From assembly GCA_951812925.1 (NCBI GenBank), contig OX638371.1, positions 82,469,697 to 82,533,696 on the forward strand: a stretch of 64,000 nt of DNA. Reading direction: 5' to 3'. Below the pieces are notes generated by a model. It was not told where the DNA came from, ran no database searches, and worked only from the letters and a program-made list of their open reading frames with translations. This DNA is from Calliopum simillimum. Lineage: Eukaryota; Arthropoda; Insecta; Diptera; Lauxaniidae. The translations under genes and the position numbers were made by a program. This document shows positions 33,082-45,561 of this stretch, one piece after another. The stretch's first letter is position 1, and the number at the start of each line of letters is the position of its first letter.

Positions 33082-34499
33082 CGATATGTATTTAACTAAG
33101 CATATAATGCTGCAATGTACCTTTATGCTTTTTTTTGAAGCAAATAAGTATTTATGAATTTTTGTTTTTAAAAAAAGGCGTGAATTAATAATAAAATGTA
33201 CCTGCTTTAAGAAATTGTTCTTTAATATTTTTGACACTTTTTAAATAAAATATCTTTGTAGGGGTGTAGTAGGGGTATATAAGACAAAATATTAGGAATT
33301 TTTAATACTGAATTCTGTCTATTTAGGAAGAAAAAAAAAATTCATACGAATCCCGAAAAATCCCGGGATCCCGGGATTCAAATTTTCTCGATCCCGAAAT
33401 CCCGGGATCGCAAAAAGTCAAAAAATTGGAATCCCTAGTATGAATGTTCTATATTCTAGTTATATAGCTTCAAAATATAGCAAAAACGGTCTTTTTTCCT
33501 TGTTTAGGCTAAGATATCTCAAAAATCGTATGAGATATAGCAATTTTAAGGCCGGATTCAGATTCACCATTGCAAAATACATTAAATGTAACTATTTTTA
33601 TATTTGTTTGTTGCGTTCTTTTTCCGATTTTTTGTTTTTTTTATATGGGATATGTATTTTTGCGATATTTCGCGGGGATGATCAGCTACGATTTCGGGGT
33701 TTGCATTTTCCAGACCACTAAAATAATACAAATGAAATCCTATTCACAGATTTTCTCCACATAGCCAAAAAACCTATCGACTGTTCAAGAGCACCGTGAG
33801 TCCATTTGGTACAGAAGTTGCATATAAAAATGTCACTTCTACATTTGGCACATTTTTCATGACTCCAAGAACGTCAGATTACACATTCAACCCAAAATTC
33901 GCCACGTCGATCTTCTGAGTAAAGGGTATAACATAATTTGCATTTTTTATAATTTTTTTCCATTGTAGTTAACGAATTACATATAATGACCATCAGACTC
34001 GTCATGAAAACTGCAACTAGATTCCCCATCTGAAAAAGGTGATAAATACATTTGTTTTTGAGGCTTTTTTCTTTGGTGGTCCATATTACCCACATCACGT
34101 GTTGGTGAAATAAATGGTTTTTTTTACCAAAAACTCTTTTGGTTAATGAACTTATTTGTGCTAATAAATTATAAATGTATTCACTGACTTTATATAACTA
34201 ACCATTTATTTAAAAACGCGATGTCTTTAAAGTGAAATAATGAAATATACTCACTAGAAAAAAATTATCACTGACCTTTTTTTTAGAAAAATCAACTTTA
34301 CAAAAACATGCGACTTCACCGAACGCTAAAATCGCCCTATTAAAAGCTTTAGGTATTAGCGTTAAGTTTGAACATGAATAACGGTAAATCTTATGTATGC
34401 AGTGTGAAATAACCGTGTGGTCCATATTACCCACGTAGTCCATATTTCCCTCCCTTACCCTACGTTACAAGGTTCGAAACGGAAAGTAGAAAAAACGAT

Positions 34500-34630
34500 T
34501 CGTTTTTTTTTTTAGAAATTCTTTCCGCAAACGGATCAGTTACGGATACGTAACGGATTCCGTAACGGATAAAAAGTACGAAAATATGAACCTGTTACGG
34601 ATTCGAAACGAGTCCGTTTGGGTTATGACT
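34500..34630. repeat. Short repeats of an ACGGATTCGTAACGGA word
   Basis: Several variants of GTTACGGAT(T/A)CGTAACGG occur in a row immediately outside the right end of the 30.3-kb element. Confidence 0.5.
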
Positions 34631-34740
34631 TTTCCCAAACATGAATTTTTTAATATGTTTATAATAAAATATCTATAAAATGATTAAGAGAACAACACAT
34701 TTGATGATTGCCCTCATTTAATTTAATTTGTATATATGAA

Positions 34741-35004
34741 CATTAGGGTGATAGTTAAAATATCCGTTTCTATACAAATAAAAAAAAAGCCTCCGAAAAT
34801 GATAGGGGTAGAGAGAAAAAAAGTTGATTGAAATTTTTTTATAAAAATTCCATAGTAATTCATATGAGAAAAAATAAGGCTCTTAGGGCGCATCTTAGAA
34901 TTGAAATAGATGGCTCAAATTTTCAGGGGGTTTTCTTTAATCAATTCCGAGGGGGCGACACGCCAAAAATTATAAAAAATGTGTTTTTAACTGTCACCCT
35001 AATG
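34741..35004. mobile_element. MITE with CATTAGGGTGA termini
   Basis: CATTAGGGTGATAGTTAAAA faces TTTTAACTGTCACCCTAATG, one base different. 264 bp and noncoding. Confidence 0.75.
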
Positions 35005-36690
35005 TACGTACATAAATAACATTAAAGAAAATTTAATTTTTAGTGTATAAATACCAGTGGTCCTCGGTTGGGTGTAGCGCAAGTTGCTGTTTGCTATAAA
35101 TTAAATATTAGTTATTATTTACTCAGGTGAATAATATATGAGGAACGTATGGAAAAGCTAAAACAAAAGGGTTTAATTAAACACAGTTAAATTGGATTGT
35201 TTTATTAATAACCACGAATTAGCTGTGTGAATGTTGCCGTTTTACACTGAATATTAACCGGATTTTAACATAGTGATCACACATTTTCAGCGAAAAAAAA
35301 TGCCGCACAGTGTGGCGAGTGCGGCCAAAAGGGTCAAGTTAAAGTCTGAAATATAATCTCAAAAAGGAAACTAATAAAACGAGATCCGTCAGTAAAAAAA
35401 CGTATGGATCGAGTTTTCAGTTAAAATCTATTTTTTACACATATTTATGAATGGAGGAATATATTTTTGCTGGGTTGCCTATCAACATGTGGCTGCTAGT
35501 ATTTTCAATTGACTCATACAGACTCTGAGTTCAAAAATTTCAAAAGTCGACTTTTTACTTGTTATCGGAAAAAATATTTTTGTGGTTAGGAATTTTTTTA
35601 TTTTAACAATATCGACATGTGTGTGTTTTTATTATTTTAATTTCATCAATAAAACATCTTTAAAAAACCAAAATTAATTGAAAAGTCGTAGCATAAATTC
35701 AATAGTTTTGCGGACTTTTCTAAAAGTGTTGCATTCCACTTTATATCCACTTCCGTTTTGAAAGGGGAATCGGGAACAGGGCGGTATATCATTTCAATTT
35801 TGAACTCTAACGTCCATAACTTTTATGTTTCTTAACCGATCAGAATAAATCAAAGCTTTAAAGCTTAAAATTCCATCTTTTTAATTACATAGTTTTTAAT
35901 TTTTAAGTAAAAGTGTGCGTGAATTTCCTAAATAGAAATATTTTACTTTAATTTTAAGTTATAACTGCTTTATTTTTTTTCTTCTTATCAGATCGTTAAA
36001 TGTTAAAAAAAGGTTAATATTTAATCTTTTTCATTGTATAAAAAACCACGCCCATTTTCTAAAATTTTCATAATCTTAACAAAAGGCATAACTGTGCAAA
36101 ATTTTATCAAAATCGAATAACGTTTACTAGTTTTTGCCGCTCTATATATGGGCATGCGACACTGTGTGCTGACTTGAGCCTGGTATGAAATTTACTGAAC
36201 AGCCAACAAGTAATCTTTGAAGGAAAAATATCGTGGGTTTGCTACTACAAATAGATGTGTATGTTACTTATCTACACGGGTTAATAACGTTTTGAAAATT
36301 GAAAAACTTTCTTTTATGGTAGATGCCAGGCTGACATATTCAAACTATATCAAATAATTCACTATGTATATATTGCATTTTGAATTATAGTTTACTTTGT
36401 ATCGTCGAAAGGCGTGTCCTCGAAATAATTTCGTTCACTTCCTATCCCTCAAGTAAACTTGCACAACATAGCTATTTCCAAAGGTTGACAGTCACACAGA
36501 TGCAGTTTGCTCTTGATGTAGTGGATGGTGTACCATTATGCCACTCTGTGCGTCTTTTAAAAAGACAACTATGACTCCTTTTCTCGCTCGAGTAGTTTTT
36601 TTTTAATGAACGCTCCTCATTTTTAAATTAAATTAAATACATCGATTCTTCTTCTCCTAATTCTTCTCTAAAAATTTAAAAAGTACATAC
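35005..36690. other. Intron stretch, little recognisable
   Basis: No exon meeting the splice and phase criteria is seen. The part from 36290 to 36600 is a decayed piece of the 142-bp-repeat family (AAAGGCGTGTCC..ATTTCGTTCACTTCC). The rest is unique-looking AT-rich sequence. Confidence 0.5.
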
Positions 36691-36735
36691 CTGTCTCGAC
36701 TGTTCTCCTAGTGCTTGTGCTATATTTCGCCTGAC
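36691..36735 (-). CDS. Micro-exon, 45 bp, RR type (duplicate of the 38.0-kb exon)
   Basis: Encodes VRRNIAQALGEQSRQ. Acceptor ttttatag, donor gtatgtac, phase 0. It aligns without gaps to the 38.04-kb exon, with 9 of 45 bases changed. Intron flanks are also alike (acctataaaataatta on the upstream side), so the pair arose by tandem duplication. Confidence 0.85.
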
Positions 36736-37114
36736 CTATAAAATAATTATATATATGTTATGATATAATATCGTCCCTGTACAAATGAAAAACACTATGA
36801 CAGTTTTTTCTAGTTTTGAGTTATTTAGTATTTCTGGTTACAAAATATTTTAGTCATTAGCCTGAAAAGAACCATTAAGCCATATCTCTTTTAAAAAGTG
36901 ATTATTTTTATCATAAAAGTTAAAGCAAAATACCGATTTCCCAACAAAATACAATATTTAAAATTAATATTTCAAAATTTTAAGAACTGACTAAGTGTTT
37001 TTCACTTGTATATAATTTATTATAAAGAAGTTGATCAATATCATTGGGAATAAGTTTAAACATTAAAACAGTCCCACTTCTTTTTTATTGATATTATTTA
37101 ATATACATACATAC

Positions 37115-37165
37115 CTCACCAATTGACATATGACGTCCACCAGAAAGCGGTGATCGGCAAGGTTC
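37115..37165 (-). CDS. Micro-exon, 51 bp, CP type
   Basis: Encodes EPCRSPLSGGRHMSIGE. Acceptor ttaaaacag, donor gtatgtat, phase 0. Its two ends align with the 72-bp exons at 39.3 and 40.8 kb, with about 21 bp missing in the middle, so it is a shortened member of that type. Confidence 0.8.
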
Positions 37166-38039
37166 CTGTTTTAAAATAACATATTTGTAAATATTTTTAT
37201 ACAATATAGACTCTAAATTTAAGATCAACATAATGTGCTGCCGCTTGAAGTTTTTTGCGAAGGATCAGCAGCAAATCACCTGATGGACCCAATGTGAAGC
37301 GGCACACCGGGAATTCAGTTATTGAAAAAAGCATAACAATAGTTAACTAAGAAAGTGAAGGGGATTGTTGTGGGCAACGCAATTGAATGACAACTTAAGT
37401 TTGAAATACATCCAGATGGCTTAGGGTCCGGATACACCCTTACAAAATTTAACGCCAAGCCCCTTCATGGAATCTACAAGGCAGTAGAGGACAAGGTAGA
37501 TAAAAAATGAAAATCAAATTTAAACATGGGGAGAGATCAGACTCAACCCAAAGAATCGCATTCTTGGAAAAAAAAAAGAATCTTCATATTCCCTAAACAA
37601 ATCAGCAAAAACTATAATAATTCGCAGTTTATTTACCATGCATAAATAAAAATTTTTTTAATGGAAAAATTTCACTTGGATTTTTCTCCTCAAAAATCCA
37701 AACTATTTTTTGTTAAATTTCTAATTGTGGTCGCCATTTAGAATTTCGAAATTTTCTAAAAAATGGCCGTTGTTCGTTCGAAAGACCTTGAGCAGATGAA
37801 AATTTTGAGACCTTAAGACTCTGCTATACAGGTAGGTTGCTTTTCGACCGTAAGATTCCAAATGCTTCTAATTTTGCAGAGTTCAACCCAAAAAATAAAA
37901 TTCCTTGTCACCTTTTGCACCTTTGAAATACTCTAGAATTAATAAGTATTATGTAAGGAAAACATCGTTGTGGATTATTTTTTTCACATTTTTCTACAAA
38001 TGACTCACAAAATTTATCCAAAAAATTAAAAATTCATAC

Positions 38040-38084
38040 CCGTCTCGGCTGTTCTCCAATTGCTGTTGCTAATTTTCGCCTGAT
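38040..38084 (-). CDS. Micro-exon, 45 bp, RR type
   Basis: Encodes IRRKLATAIGEQPRR. Acceptor ttttatag, donor gtatgaat, phase 0. Duplicate of the 36.69-kb exon: seven codons differ and all seven change the amino acid. Confidence 0.85.
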
Positions 38085-38129
38085 CTATAAAATAATTACA
38101 AATATGTTTTAGTATAATACATATATACC

Positions 38130-38258
38130 TATATCTGTGGCAGGAAGGAAAAACTGCTTAAATCGATTTTTGATTAGAAAGCAAAGTATAGAATTTATGT
38201 CGCTTTGCTTTTTAATCGAATATCGACTTAAGCAGTTTTTCCTTATCGCCACAGATAT
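38130..38258. repeat. Hairpin
   Basis: ATATCTGTGGCAGGAAGGAAA...GCTTAAATCGAT faces ATCGACTTAAGC..TTTTTCCTTATCGCCACAGATAT. Confidence 0.8.
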
Positions 38259-38283
38259 AATTTATCTCTTATTTTGGATTATA

Positions 38284-38984
38284 ACACGCTTCAACACAAA
38301 ATTTGGGATGGGGTTCTAACCTAGCACTTTCGATTACCATTGGAGAGTGGAAAAAAACTGCCGAAGGATTTTTCAAAGTTCGGTAGCTAAGCGGCGCTAT
38401 AACGGTTCAAATTTTGAAAAATCAAGTACTATGGAAAAAATCGTACTTTTAGGTTAAAAACTAAAATTTTTTACATAAAATCTTCATTTCTGGTTTATGA
38501 TGTCTTCTGAACATAACTTAAACAAACTCTAATGATTATTTTCGTCCCAAATATTAAAAGCATATCTTGTACCGTTTTGGATAAATTTACAGAAAACTGT
38601 AAAAAATAAAAAAATTTTCAATTTTGCATTTTTTCCCTGCCACGATCAATGCAAATTTTTCAGTTTTCTGTAAATTTCTACAAAACGGTACAAGATATGC
38701 TTTTAATATTTGGGAAGAAAATAATCATTAGAGTTTGTTTAGGTTATGTTCAGAAGACATCATAAACGAGAAATGAATATTTTATGTAAAAAATTTGAAT
38801 TTTTAACCTAAAAGTACGATTTTTCCATAGTACTTGATTTTTTGAACTTTGAACCGTTATAGCGCAGCTTAACGACCGAACTTCGAAAAATTCTTTGGCA
38901 ATTTTTTTCTACTCATCAATGGCAATCAAAAGTGCTAGGTTAGAACCCATCCCAAAAAAAAATTAAATTTTTGTTGAAGCGTGT
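38284..38984. repeat. Long inverted-repeat element
   Basis: ACACGCTTCAAC...CTAACCTAGCACTTTCGATT faces AATCAAAAGTGCTAGGTTAG...GTTGAAGCGTGT; arms of about 330 bp run to a small loop. Confidence 0.85.
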
Positions 38985-39263
38985 AATATATTCAAGTAGC
39001 CCAGACTCATTAGGGAAAACATGTCAAATATTGTTGAACATGCACCAATTTTCATTGGGCAAGGCATGTTTTGCTTTAAAAAACTAAGATCATTTTAAAA
39101 TAACGTGTTGAAAGTTAAAAATCAACTAAAGATTCTCATACGATTTAGAATTATAATTTCATAATTATTTTTAGCCCTAATCAAATGTTTTACCGTGGGA
39201 AAACTTTTGGATTTACGATATTAAAATTTTTCATACAATTTTGGGCCAGTCTAATATACATAC

Positions 39264-39335
39264 CTGATCAATTGGTATCTGAGATCCACTAGGGGGTGCT
39301 CGTGGAACGACGTTGGTCGGTAATGGGCAAGAAAC
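39264..39335 (-). CDS. Micro-exon, 72 bp, CP type (duplicate of the 40.8-kb exon)
   Basis: Begins VSCPLPTNVVPRAPP and ends SGSQIPIDQ. Acceptor tataacag, donor gtatgtat, phase 0. Against the 40.78-kb exon, 56 of 72 bases match, and both have CP near the start and PP in the middle. Confidence 0.85.
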
Positions 39336-39539
39336 CTGTTATAATAATAATATATAAATATTTCTATATGATTGAGACTCATCAAATACTTAATCCAGAT
39401 GTGCAAGTTTACAAAATTTAAGGCAGAAACGAAAATAATAAGAATTGCTAAAGGCGTTTTTTTTTTAATACTGGAATTGGAACTTTAAATATTTGTTTCT
39501 TAAATGTTAAAGAGTGGCATAAAGATATTGTTCTGAATG

Positions 39540-40560
39540 TAGTGTATCGAAAATAATTTATTTTCACGAAATCACGCTCTAGATCAAAGACTTTATATTG
39601 ATGGCTCAAGTAAATCGACGACACTGAAACGTGTAAGCGATGGAGTTACGATGGGAGTGGGATACAGAAATGCTAGTCTCACTTTTATAGCAATTCAAGC
39701 AGATTTCAAAGAGGCATGTGAAATAGCAAATAAATTATTAAGCCTTTCTCAAAAGCACGCAAAGCTTGTTCGTCAGAACTTGACTCATATAAGAAGCTAT
39801 TTAAAGAGAAATGGAGTACCGTTCGCGAATGAGCAATTTACTGGTGAGGTGTGTCTATACGGTAAGCTTCATCACAGCACTTTTCAAATGAGTGAAGAAA
39901 GTCTTTAAAGTGCGGTCGTATCGTTCATGCTGTTCATGTCGTGAACCAATGCCAAAGACTTCAGTTAAAAGATGACTTCTCCCATTTTCGATTTGTTAAC
40001 TGTATCAAGAAAAACAAACAGACGTGGATGATCGTCTGAAGAACTTTAGAGAGTTGGTGCATAATTCTTATGGTCACGATATAAAAATCTTATGAACTCT
40101 ATACAGCAGAGCAGAATGGGTCTACAGGACGAGAGTTGAGAACTATAGTAGAGACTTTAAGGAATATGGTGCATTTTTGAAGTATGGATCAGAAATTTTG
40201 TGCGGAAGCCAAAAGTGTAGCGTTTTTGCGCTAAATCGTACGGAAACGAGAATAGTTACTGAAAAAACTATGGTGCAATAAAAAACTCGTTTTGACAACT
40301 TTTATCCTTTTGGAAAAGGAGTGTTTGTACCTACATTTTCCAAAGGAAAATATGAAGAAGCTGATTAAAAAGGCTGAAAGGTGTATTTTTACGGGATACG
40401 ATAAGAAAGTAAGGCTTTTGTACTTGGAATAAAGCTACAAAGAAAACTCAGATCACTTGCGATATTAATGAGCTATCTACTTAGTATCAGTGAAATGCAG
40501 TTCAAAGCTCAGAAAGTTGTTTATGACGCCGAAGAAGTAGGTAATATCTGATGATGCTAA
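39540..40560 (+). pseudogene. Ty1/copia retrotransposon pol relic
   Basis: Fragments in all three plus frames: a polyprotein piece with GSSKSTTLKRVSDG, a GAG-pre-integrase-like stretch (GEVCLYGKLHHSTF), and an integrase part with shifted frames (HVVNQCQ-like zinc end, YGHDIK, a GKGVFVP..FSKGKYEEADKKAE piece and CIFTGYDKK). Many stops and frameshifts; no LTRs found. Sense strand opposite to the host gene. Confidence 0.7.
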
Positions 40561-40778
40561 TGACAATTTTCATGACGCCGTCGCATGAATTTTAACTCGC
40601 ATTCTGAAAACTTAATTAACTGGGTGTATCTATCATTCAATAAAAATGACACAGCGTGATGTGATATGTACAATTTGTAGCACTATTTTCAACCATTGAC
40701 CAAAATCATCGGAAAAATGTCAAGCATTATACCTGTAAAAATACTTTTTTATTGATCTTATTTAATATACATACATAC

Positions 40779-40850
40779 CCGATTAATTGGTAACTGAGGT
40801 CTCCTAGGGGGTGTTGGTGGACAGACGTTGATCCGAATTGGGCAAATAAC
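40779..40850 (-). CDS. Micro-exon, 72 bp, CP type
   Basis: Begins VICPIRINVCPPTPP and ends RRPQLPINR. Acceptor tataacag, donor gtatgtat, phase 0. Thirteen codons differ from the 39.26-kb copy and all are nonsynonymous. A copia relic on the plus strand occupies the intron between the two copies. Confidence 0.85.
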
Positions 40851-41629
40851 CTGTTATAGAAAAAGCATATAAATATTATTATATAATTTATACTCTTTAT
40901 TTTAGACCCATTTTTTTATTGAAGAGTGGGTCAAAAAGACCCATGCGACTAGAAACGATGTTTGGTAAAATTGTTCTTTACATGAGGTTAAATTTCGAAA
41001 ATACTTTTTTGTGGTTATTTTCGCTAAAAACAATATGTGTGATTAATTTAAGGTTCTACTTAGCCATTAAATTTGTATATACCTTGATTCAAGATGATAT
41101 GTACTACTCAATCCGACCATTTTGGAAATTGTAATAAAATACAGTCCGAATCAATCCGAGACTTTGCTTTAATCAAAGTTGCGCGACCTCTTAATGGCCT
41201 TCGAAATCAAAAAAAAATGACTCAGCTCACTTTTTTGACACCCACCCTCAGATTTTTGGTCGTAATCGTGAAATTTCCAAAAATGTCGTTTTTTAAATCA
41301 GTCTAATATACACTCGTACTTTTAAAACTGGTTGGCATAACTATTTTAAAGGACTATTCACGCTTTGATTTTATTAATCGAAAAATTTACTTAGAGATTT
41401 TTATAAAAACTTTAGGAGGAAAGTTTCTAAGCCTTAATTTATTTTGAACATGTTTCTCTACCTTAAGATGTTCTTTCGACTGATAAGGTTTTTTTATTCG
41501 TAAGTAAATAAACTGTTTAAAACTGTAACATACGTCTTTTGAATTTGCGCTTTTATCAGGATTTTGAATATCCTTGTGGATAATTTAGGAAAAGTGTGTT
41601 TTTTACTGTATTTGAATATGTTTCACAGC

Positions 41630-42360
41630 AACCGGAAAAAAATAGTTTTTTCAAAATAGCTTCAAAACAGTTCGTTCTAGAAAAAAAAAAAATTTCTCGC
41701 ATTTTGTAGAACGTTCAATTCTCTCCGATTTGTTTTTTCGTCCGACTTACCGTTTATGGGAAAACGCGTCTTGAAAATTATTCAAAATTGAACATTGTAC
41801 TATACTCTATACTATATTCAAATTTGAATGATTTTCAAGTCGCGATATCTCATGAAAGGTAAGTCTGACGAAAAAATAGTCCTAAACTATAGGTTATGTG
41901 AAAAAAGAAAACAAAACCAGCTGAAAGTGGAAGTAATTCTCTATAAATAGGTGTTTTTGCTTTGAACGTGTGACTCACCGTTCATGAGTTATCGTAATTT
42001 TAACTCAACACATCACTGTGCCAACTCATAAGCGGCATGCACAATTTACTAATTTTTTTCAAATTTTGAATTAGGATATCTCCTGAGTTATAAGTCGTAC
42101 GAAAACAATTTATAGAAAATTTTATAAGCTACAATATTGCGGCACAATATTTTTCTTTAAATGTAACCGTTAAAGAGATATTTGTAAAAAACTGATTTTG
42201 GACGCCATTTTTTCAATATGGCGGCGAGAGCGTACACGATTCGAGGTAGCAAAGTTGAAATTCTGAAAGAGCACATCGAAATCTATAAAACAACTCATTT
42301 GCAAAAATCCCGCAAAACTTTCCAGGTAACATCATTTTATTCTCCCAAATGATTGTAAAT
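41630..42360. repeat. Half copy of the 55.7 to 58.7-kb foldback, with the empty insertion site
   Basis: ACCGTTCATGAGTTATCGTA, ATAAGCGGCATGCACAATTT, CACGATTCGAGGTAGCAAAG and CCCGCAAAACTTTCCAGGTA all match both arms of the larger element. At 42080 it reads straight through CTGAGTTATAAGTCGTACG, where the other copy is interrupted. Confidence 0.8.
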
Positions 42361-42435
42361 ACTATCAATGAAATTTATTTTATTTCGCCTATATACTAAG
42401 GCAGTTTTGATATTTAACGGCACATTTAAACTTAC

Positions 42436-42456
42436 CGGTCTTTCTGGCACACTTGG
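42436..42456 (-). CDS. Micro-exon, 21 bp
   Basis: Encodes PSVPERP. Acceptor cttttcag and a near-consensus donor gtaagttt, phase 0. One of the shortest exons in the gene. Confidence 0.75.
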
Positions 42457-42659
42457 CTGAAAAGAAAAAAAAAATAGAATAATTTACTGAGTATAAAAAC
42501 ATGAATTTTGCATTCAAAAGAAATGCTGGGAAGAGAAAAAAATGGTTGTCGGTGAAATTTTTTTCTTTTTTTGACAACAAGAAATTTTTTAGTGCTCCTT
42601 TAACCAAGTTTTTGTATATCAAAAAATTTTTAGAAAATGGGTCCATCCCATAGTTTGCC

Positions 42660-43280
42660 CATTTTTAAGGCAGTCTTAAAAATTTTCAAAAAACTTTGAA
42701 TAAAATCGGAGATCATCATAATCATTGTTACAAAAAAGAATTTATTTTTGAAACTTCGATATTGTTATGGTATGCGAAAGTTACTCTAAAAAATTAATGA
42801 ATTCCATTTCGAATTGCTTCCCCATCTACCCTATTGTACAGATTTGTCAGCTAGCGACTAAATAAATGCTCATTTGAAAGACACTTGGCTCAAATGTGGA
42901 GGTGATCGCCGAAAAAAACGCCTAGTTTGAGGCGAAATATAAATCGTTCTACAAGAAAGTTATGGAAATGTTGGAGAAGTGATGGGAAAATTATATCGCT
43001 CCATACAAATATTGTGTTTTTGCCCAAAAAAAAAAACTAAATTTTCCCTTAATAAAGTTTTCACCAGAAGTAAAATATTTTGTGAAAAGTTAAACATAAG
43101 TTAAGGAATATATTACAATTGTTACCAGAAAAAAATTTTTTGGCGAACAGTTTTAATACACATATATAAAATATATACTGCAAGAAATACAGTTTTTTTC
43201 ATTGCACCATACTGTTTTTCAAAACTTTTGTGTGAAATATACTATTTTTGGCACAAAAAAGATACAATCGTTACGCATAC
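42660..43280. other. Intron stretch without recognised features
   Basis: AT-rich, no exon candidate and no clear repeat pairing seen. Confidence 0.4.
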
Positions 43281-43287
43281 CACAAGA

Positions 43288-44752
43288 TACCATACAAATA
43301 CGCCCAAACTTGCTTGGTGAACACCTTATATTCCGCCAGCGAGAAGGTAAGTAAATCTTGAGACGTTAAAACTCGAAAAATTTAATCCCTGCCTCTACCT
43401 CCTTATGCGATGGTATTTTTTTTTTGCTCCACGCTACAAGAGGTAAATTTTTGGCTAGTTTTAACGTCACTAAGCTAATAGGCAGCCCCTTTCAACTGGC
43501 ACTGACGATATTTACCTTTCGGCCGACGCACTATGGATTTTTTTGTACTAAAAAGTGCACACAAAAATAATTCACTGCAAGGACACTTTTTTTTTAAAAA
43601 ATCAACTGCAAAATTAAAGGCTATACATTGAGCTATCTGAAAAGATTCCCGCTTTTGCTAGCACTTGATCCACAAATTTGGGACAGAGGTCGAAATCTCA
43701 TAAATTTAAAAAAAAACGGTTTTTCTGTTTAAAAATGTTAGTCGCATTAAACGCAGGAGTTATATATGAATAAATTTGTATGTATTCAATCAAATCAAGT
43801 AAGACAAAATCAACTCAAAGTGAAAATGGGCGGTGCCACGCCCCAAAAACAAATTCGTCATATCTCCGAAACTATTAGACACAGATAGATAAGATTCGGT
43901 ATGTTTGTAACAGGCAAAGAAAGAAATAAAATTCACTGAAAAAGTGGGCGGTGCCACGCCCTACAAATATAAAACTTACCATATCTCCGAAACGGTTAAA
44001 GCTATCGGGCTGAGTTTTGGTATGTATATAAAAAATAGTAAGTCAAATAACATTTGCTGAAAAAAAGGGCGGTACCACACCCAAAAATAAACATAACCTC
44101 ATTAATTGCGCCTCTGTTCTATAGGAAACAAGTTCATTCATATAGCTCTGCTTTTGGGCGTGGCACCACATATTTTTTCAGCAGACATTATTTGTCTTGA
44201 TGACTTTTATATACAAACCGAATTTCATCCACATGAGTCAAATAAATTCGGAGATATGATGTGTTTTATAGTTGTGGGGCGTGGCACCGCCTATTTTTCT
44301 AGTAAATATTATTTCTTTCTATGCCTGTTAAAAACATACCGAATATTATCTATCTGCGTCTATTAGTTTCGGAGATATGACGAATTTGTTTTTGGGGCGT
44401 GGCACCGCCCATTTTCACTTTGAGTTCATTTCATCGTAATTGATTTGATTGAATCTTATAAATTTATTCATGTATCACTCCTGCATTTAATGTGACTAAC
44501 ATTTTGAAACAGAAAAACCGTTTTTTTTCAAAATTTATGAGATTTCGACCTCTGTCCCAAATTTGTGTATCAAATGCTAGAAAAAGCGGGCATCTTTTCA
44601 AATAGCTCAATGTATAACCTTTAATTTTGCATTTGATTTTTGAAAAAAAAAGGGTCCGTTTAGTGAATTATTTTTGTGTGCACTTTTTAGTCAAAAAAAA
44701 AAACCATAGTGCGACGGATTGTAAAGTGTTCACCAAATGGGTTTGTATGGTA
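43288..44752. repeat. Large foldback with tandem units in each arm
   Basis: ACCATACAAA...TTGGTGAACACC faces GTGTTCACCAAA...TTTGTATGGT. Each arm holds three units of about 120 bp keyed by GGGCGGTGCCACGCC (43828, 43945, 44067; reversed near 44158, 44278, 44395). Confidence 0.8.
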
Positions 44753-45101
44753 TGGGCTAATGGCCAACGTACGATTAATCGAAAACCTCACTTTGACTCA
44801 TTCCTGTGCCATGCACATGTTGACAAGTGTCGGTTTTTGAATTGCTATAGATAGTTTGATCCTTTGGATATAAATTCTCATTATACCCTCAAATCCCCAT
44901 CCCTTCTAACTACTGGAAGCGGGTGTGGAAGTGATAAATAATATTTTCAAACTGCCAGAAAATCAAGGTAATATAAGGCATTATGTATATTCCTGAAATC
45001 ATTTACTTCCATAGTTTAAAAAATTATCGATAATGGACAATTTTATTGTTCGATTAATAGGGCAGTAGCCAAAATTAAGTTAAGAAAATTAAATATCGTA
45101 C

Positions 45102-45140
45102 CTGTCTGCATAAACTCTGCCTCCAATCTGCTCGCCTCAC
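45102..45140 (-). CDS. Micro-exon, 39 bp, RR type
   Basis: Encodes VRRADWRQSLCRQ. Acceptor aattatag, donor gtacgata, phase 0. It starts VRR and ends RQ like the 36.7-kb exon, but is two codons shorter and has diverged in the middle. Confidence 0.8.
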
Positions 45141-45561
45141 CTATAATTAAATTATTTGTTGACATTTTATAGAAAAAGTGATATTTAAAAATTTAATTTT
45201 AAAGCGAATTACGACTGAAGCCATAAATGTCTAAAAGTATATGTACTTGTGATGCGATCTGACAAAATCATACTTAACTTGATACTTACTTTGATCAGAC
45301 TGCATAAAAAATAAAAAGAAGAGAACGAACTTAAATTTCTGAAATGTTCGGGATACAGGTCGTTTTCAGAAATATTAATTTAAAGTTAATCTGAAGATAC
45401 TTGTATGCAAGTAAGTAGCGTTTGGTGAAAGAGATACAAAACATAAAATTATAATTAACTATTTACCAACAAATCAGGTGTCAAGTGAATCTGAAGATCC
45501 CATATGGTTATGGGTGAAACGTATCGAAAACCAACCTACCAACAATTTTTTGGTTTTTTTA

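Larger units (their letters stand above)
31173..33437 (+). mobile_element. hAT transposon relic with 8-bp target duplication
   Basis: Ends TAGGGATTTCAG and AATCCCTA, flanked on both sides by GTATGAAT. Subterminal arrays of CCCGGGAT words at 31190 to 31280 and 33350 to 33410 are typical transposase-binding repeats. Two pieces of transposase remain on the plus strand. Confidence 0.9.
30335..34460. mobile_element. Long TIR element containing a nested hAT
   Basis: Ends GGGTAAGGGAGGGAAATATG and its reverse, with TA at both sides. The arms of about 600 bp include CACGGTGCTCTTGAACAGTC and GATCATCCCCGCGAAATATC, found reversed at 33.66 to 33.8 kb. The terminal sequence is pogo-like; no transposase of its own is visible. 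Confidence 0.75.
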
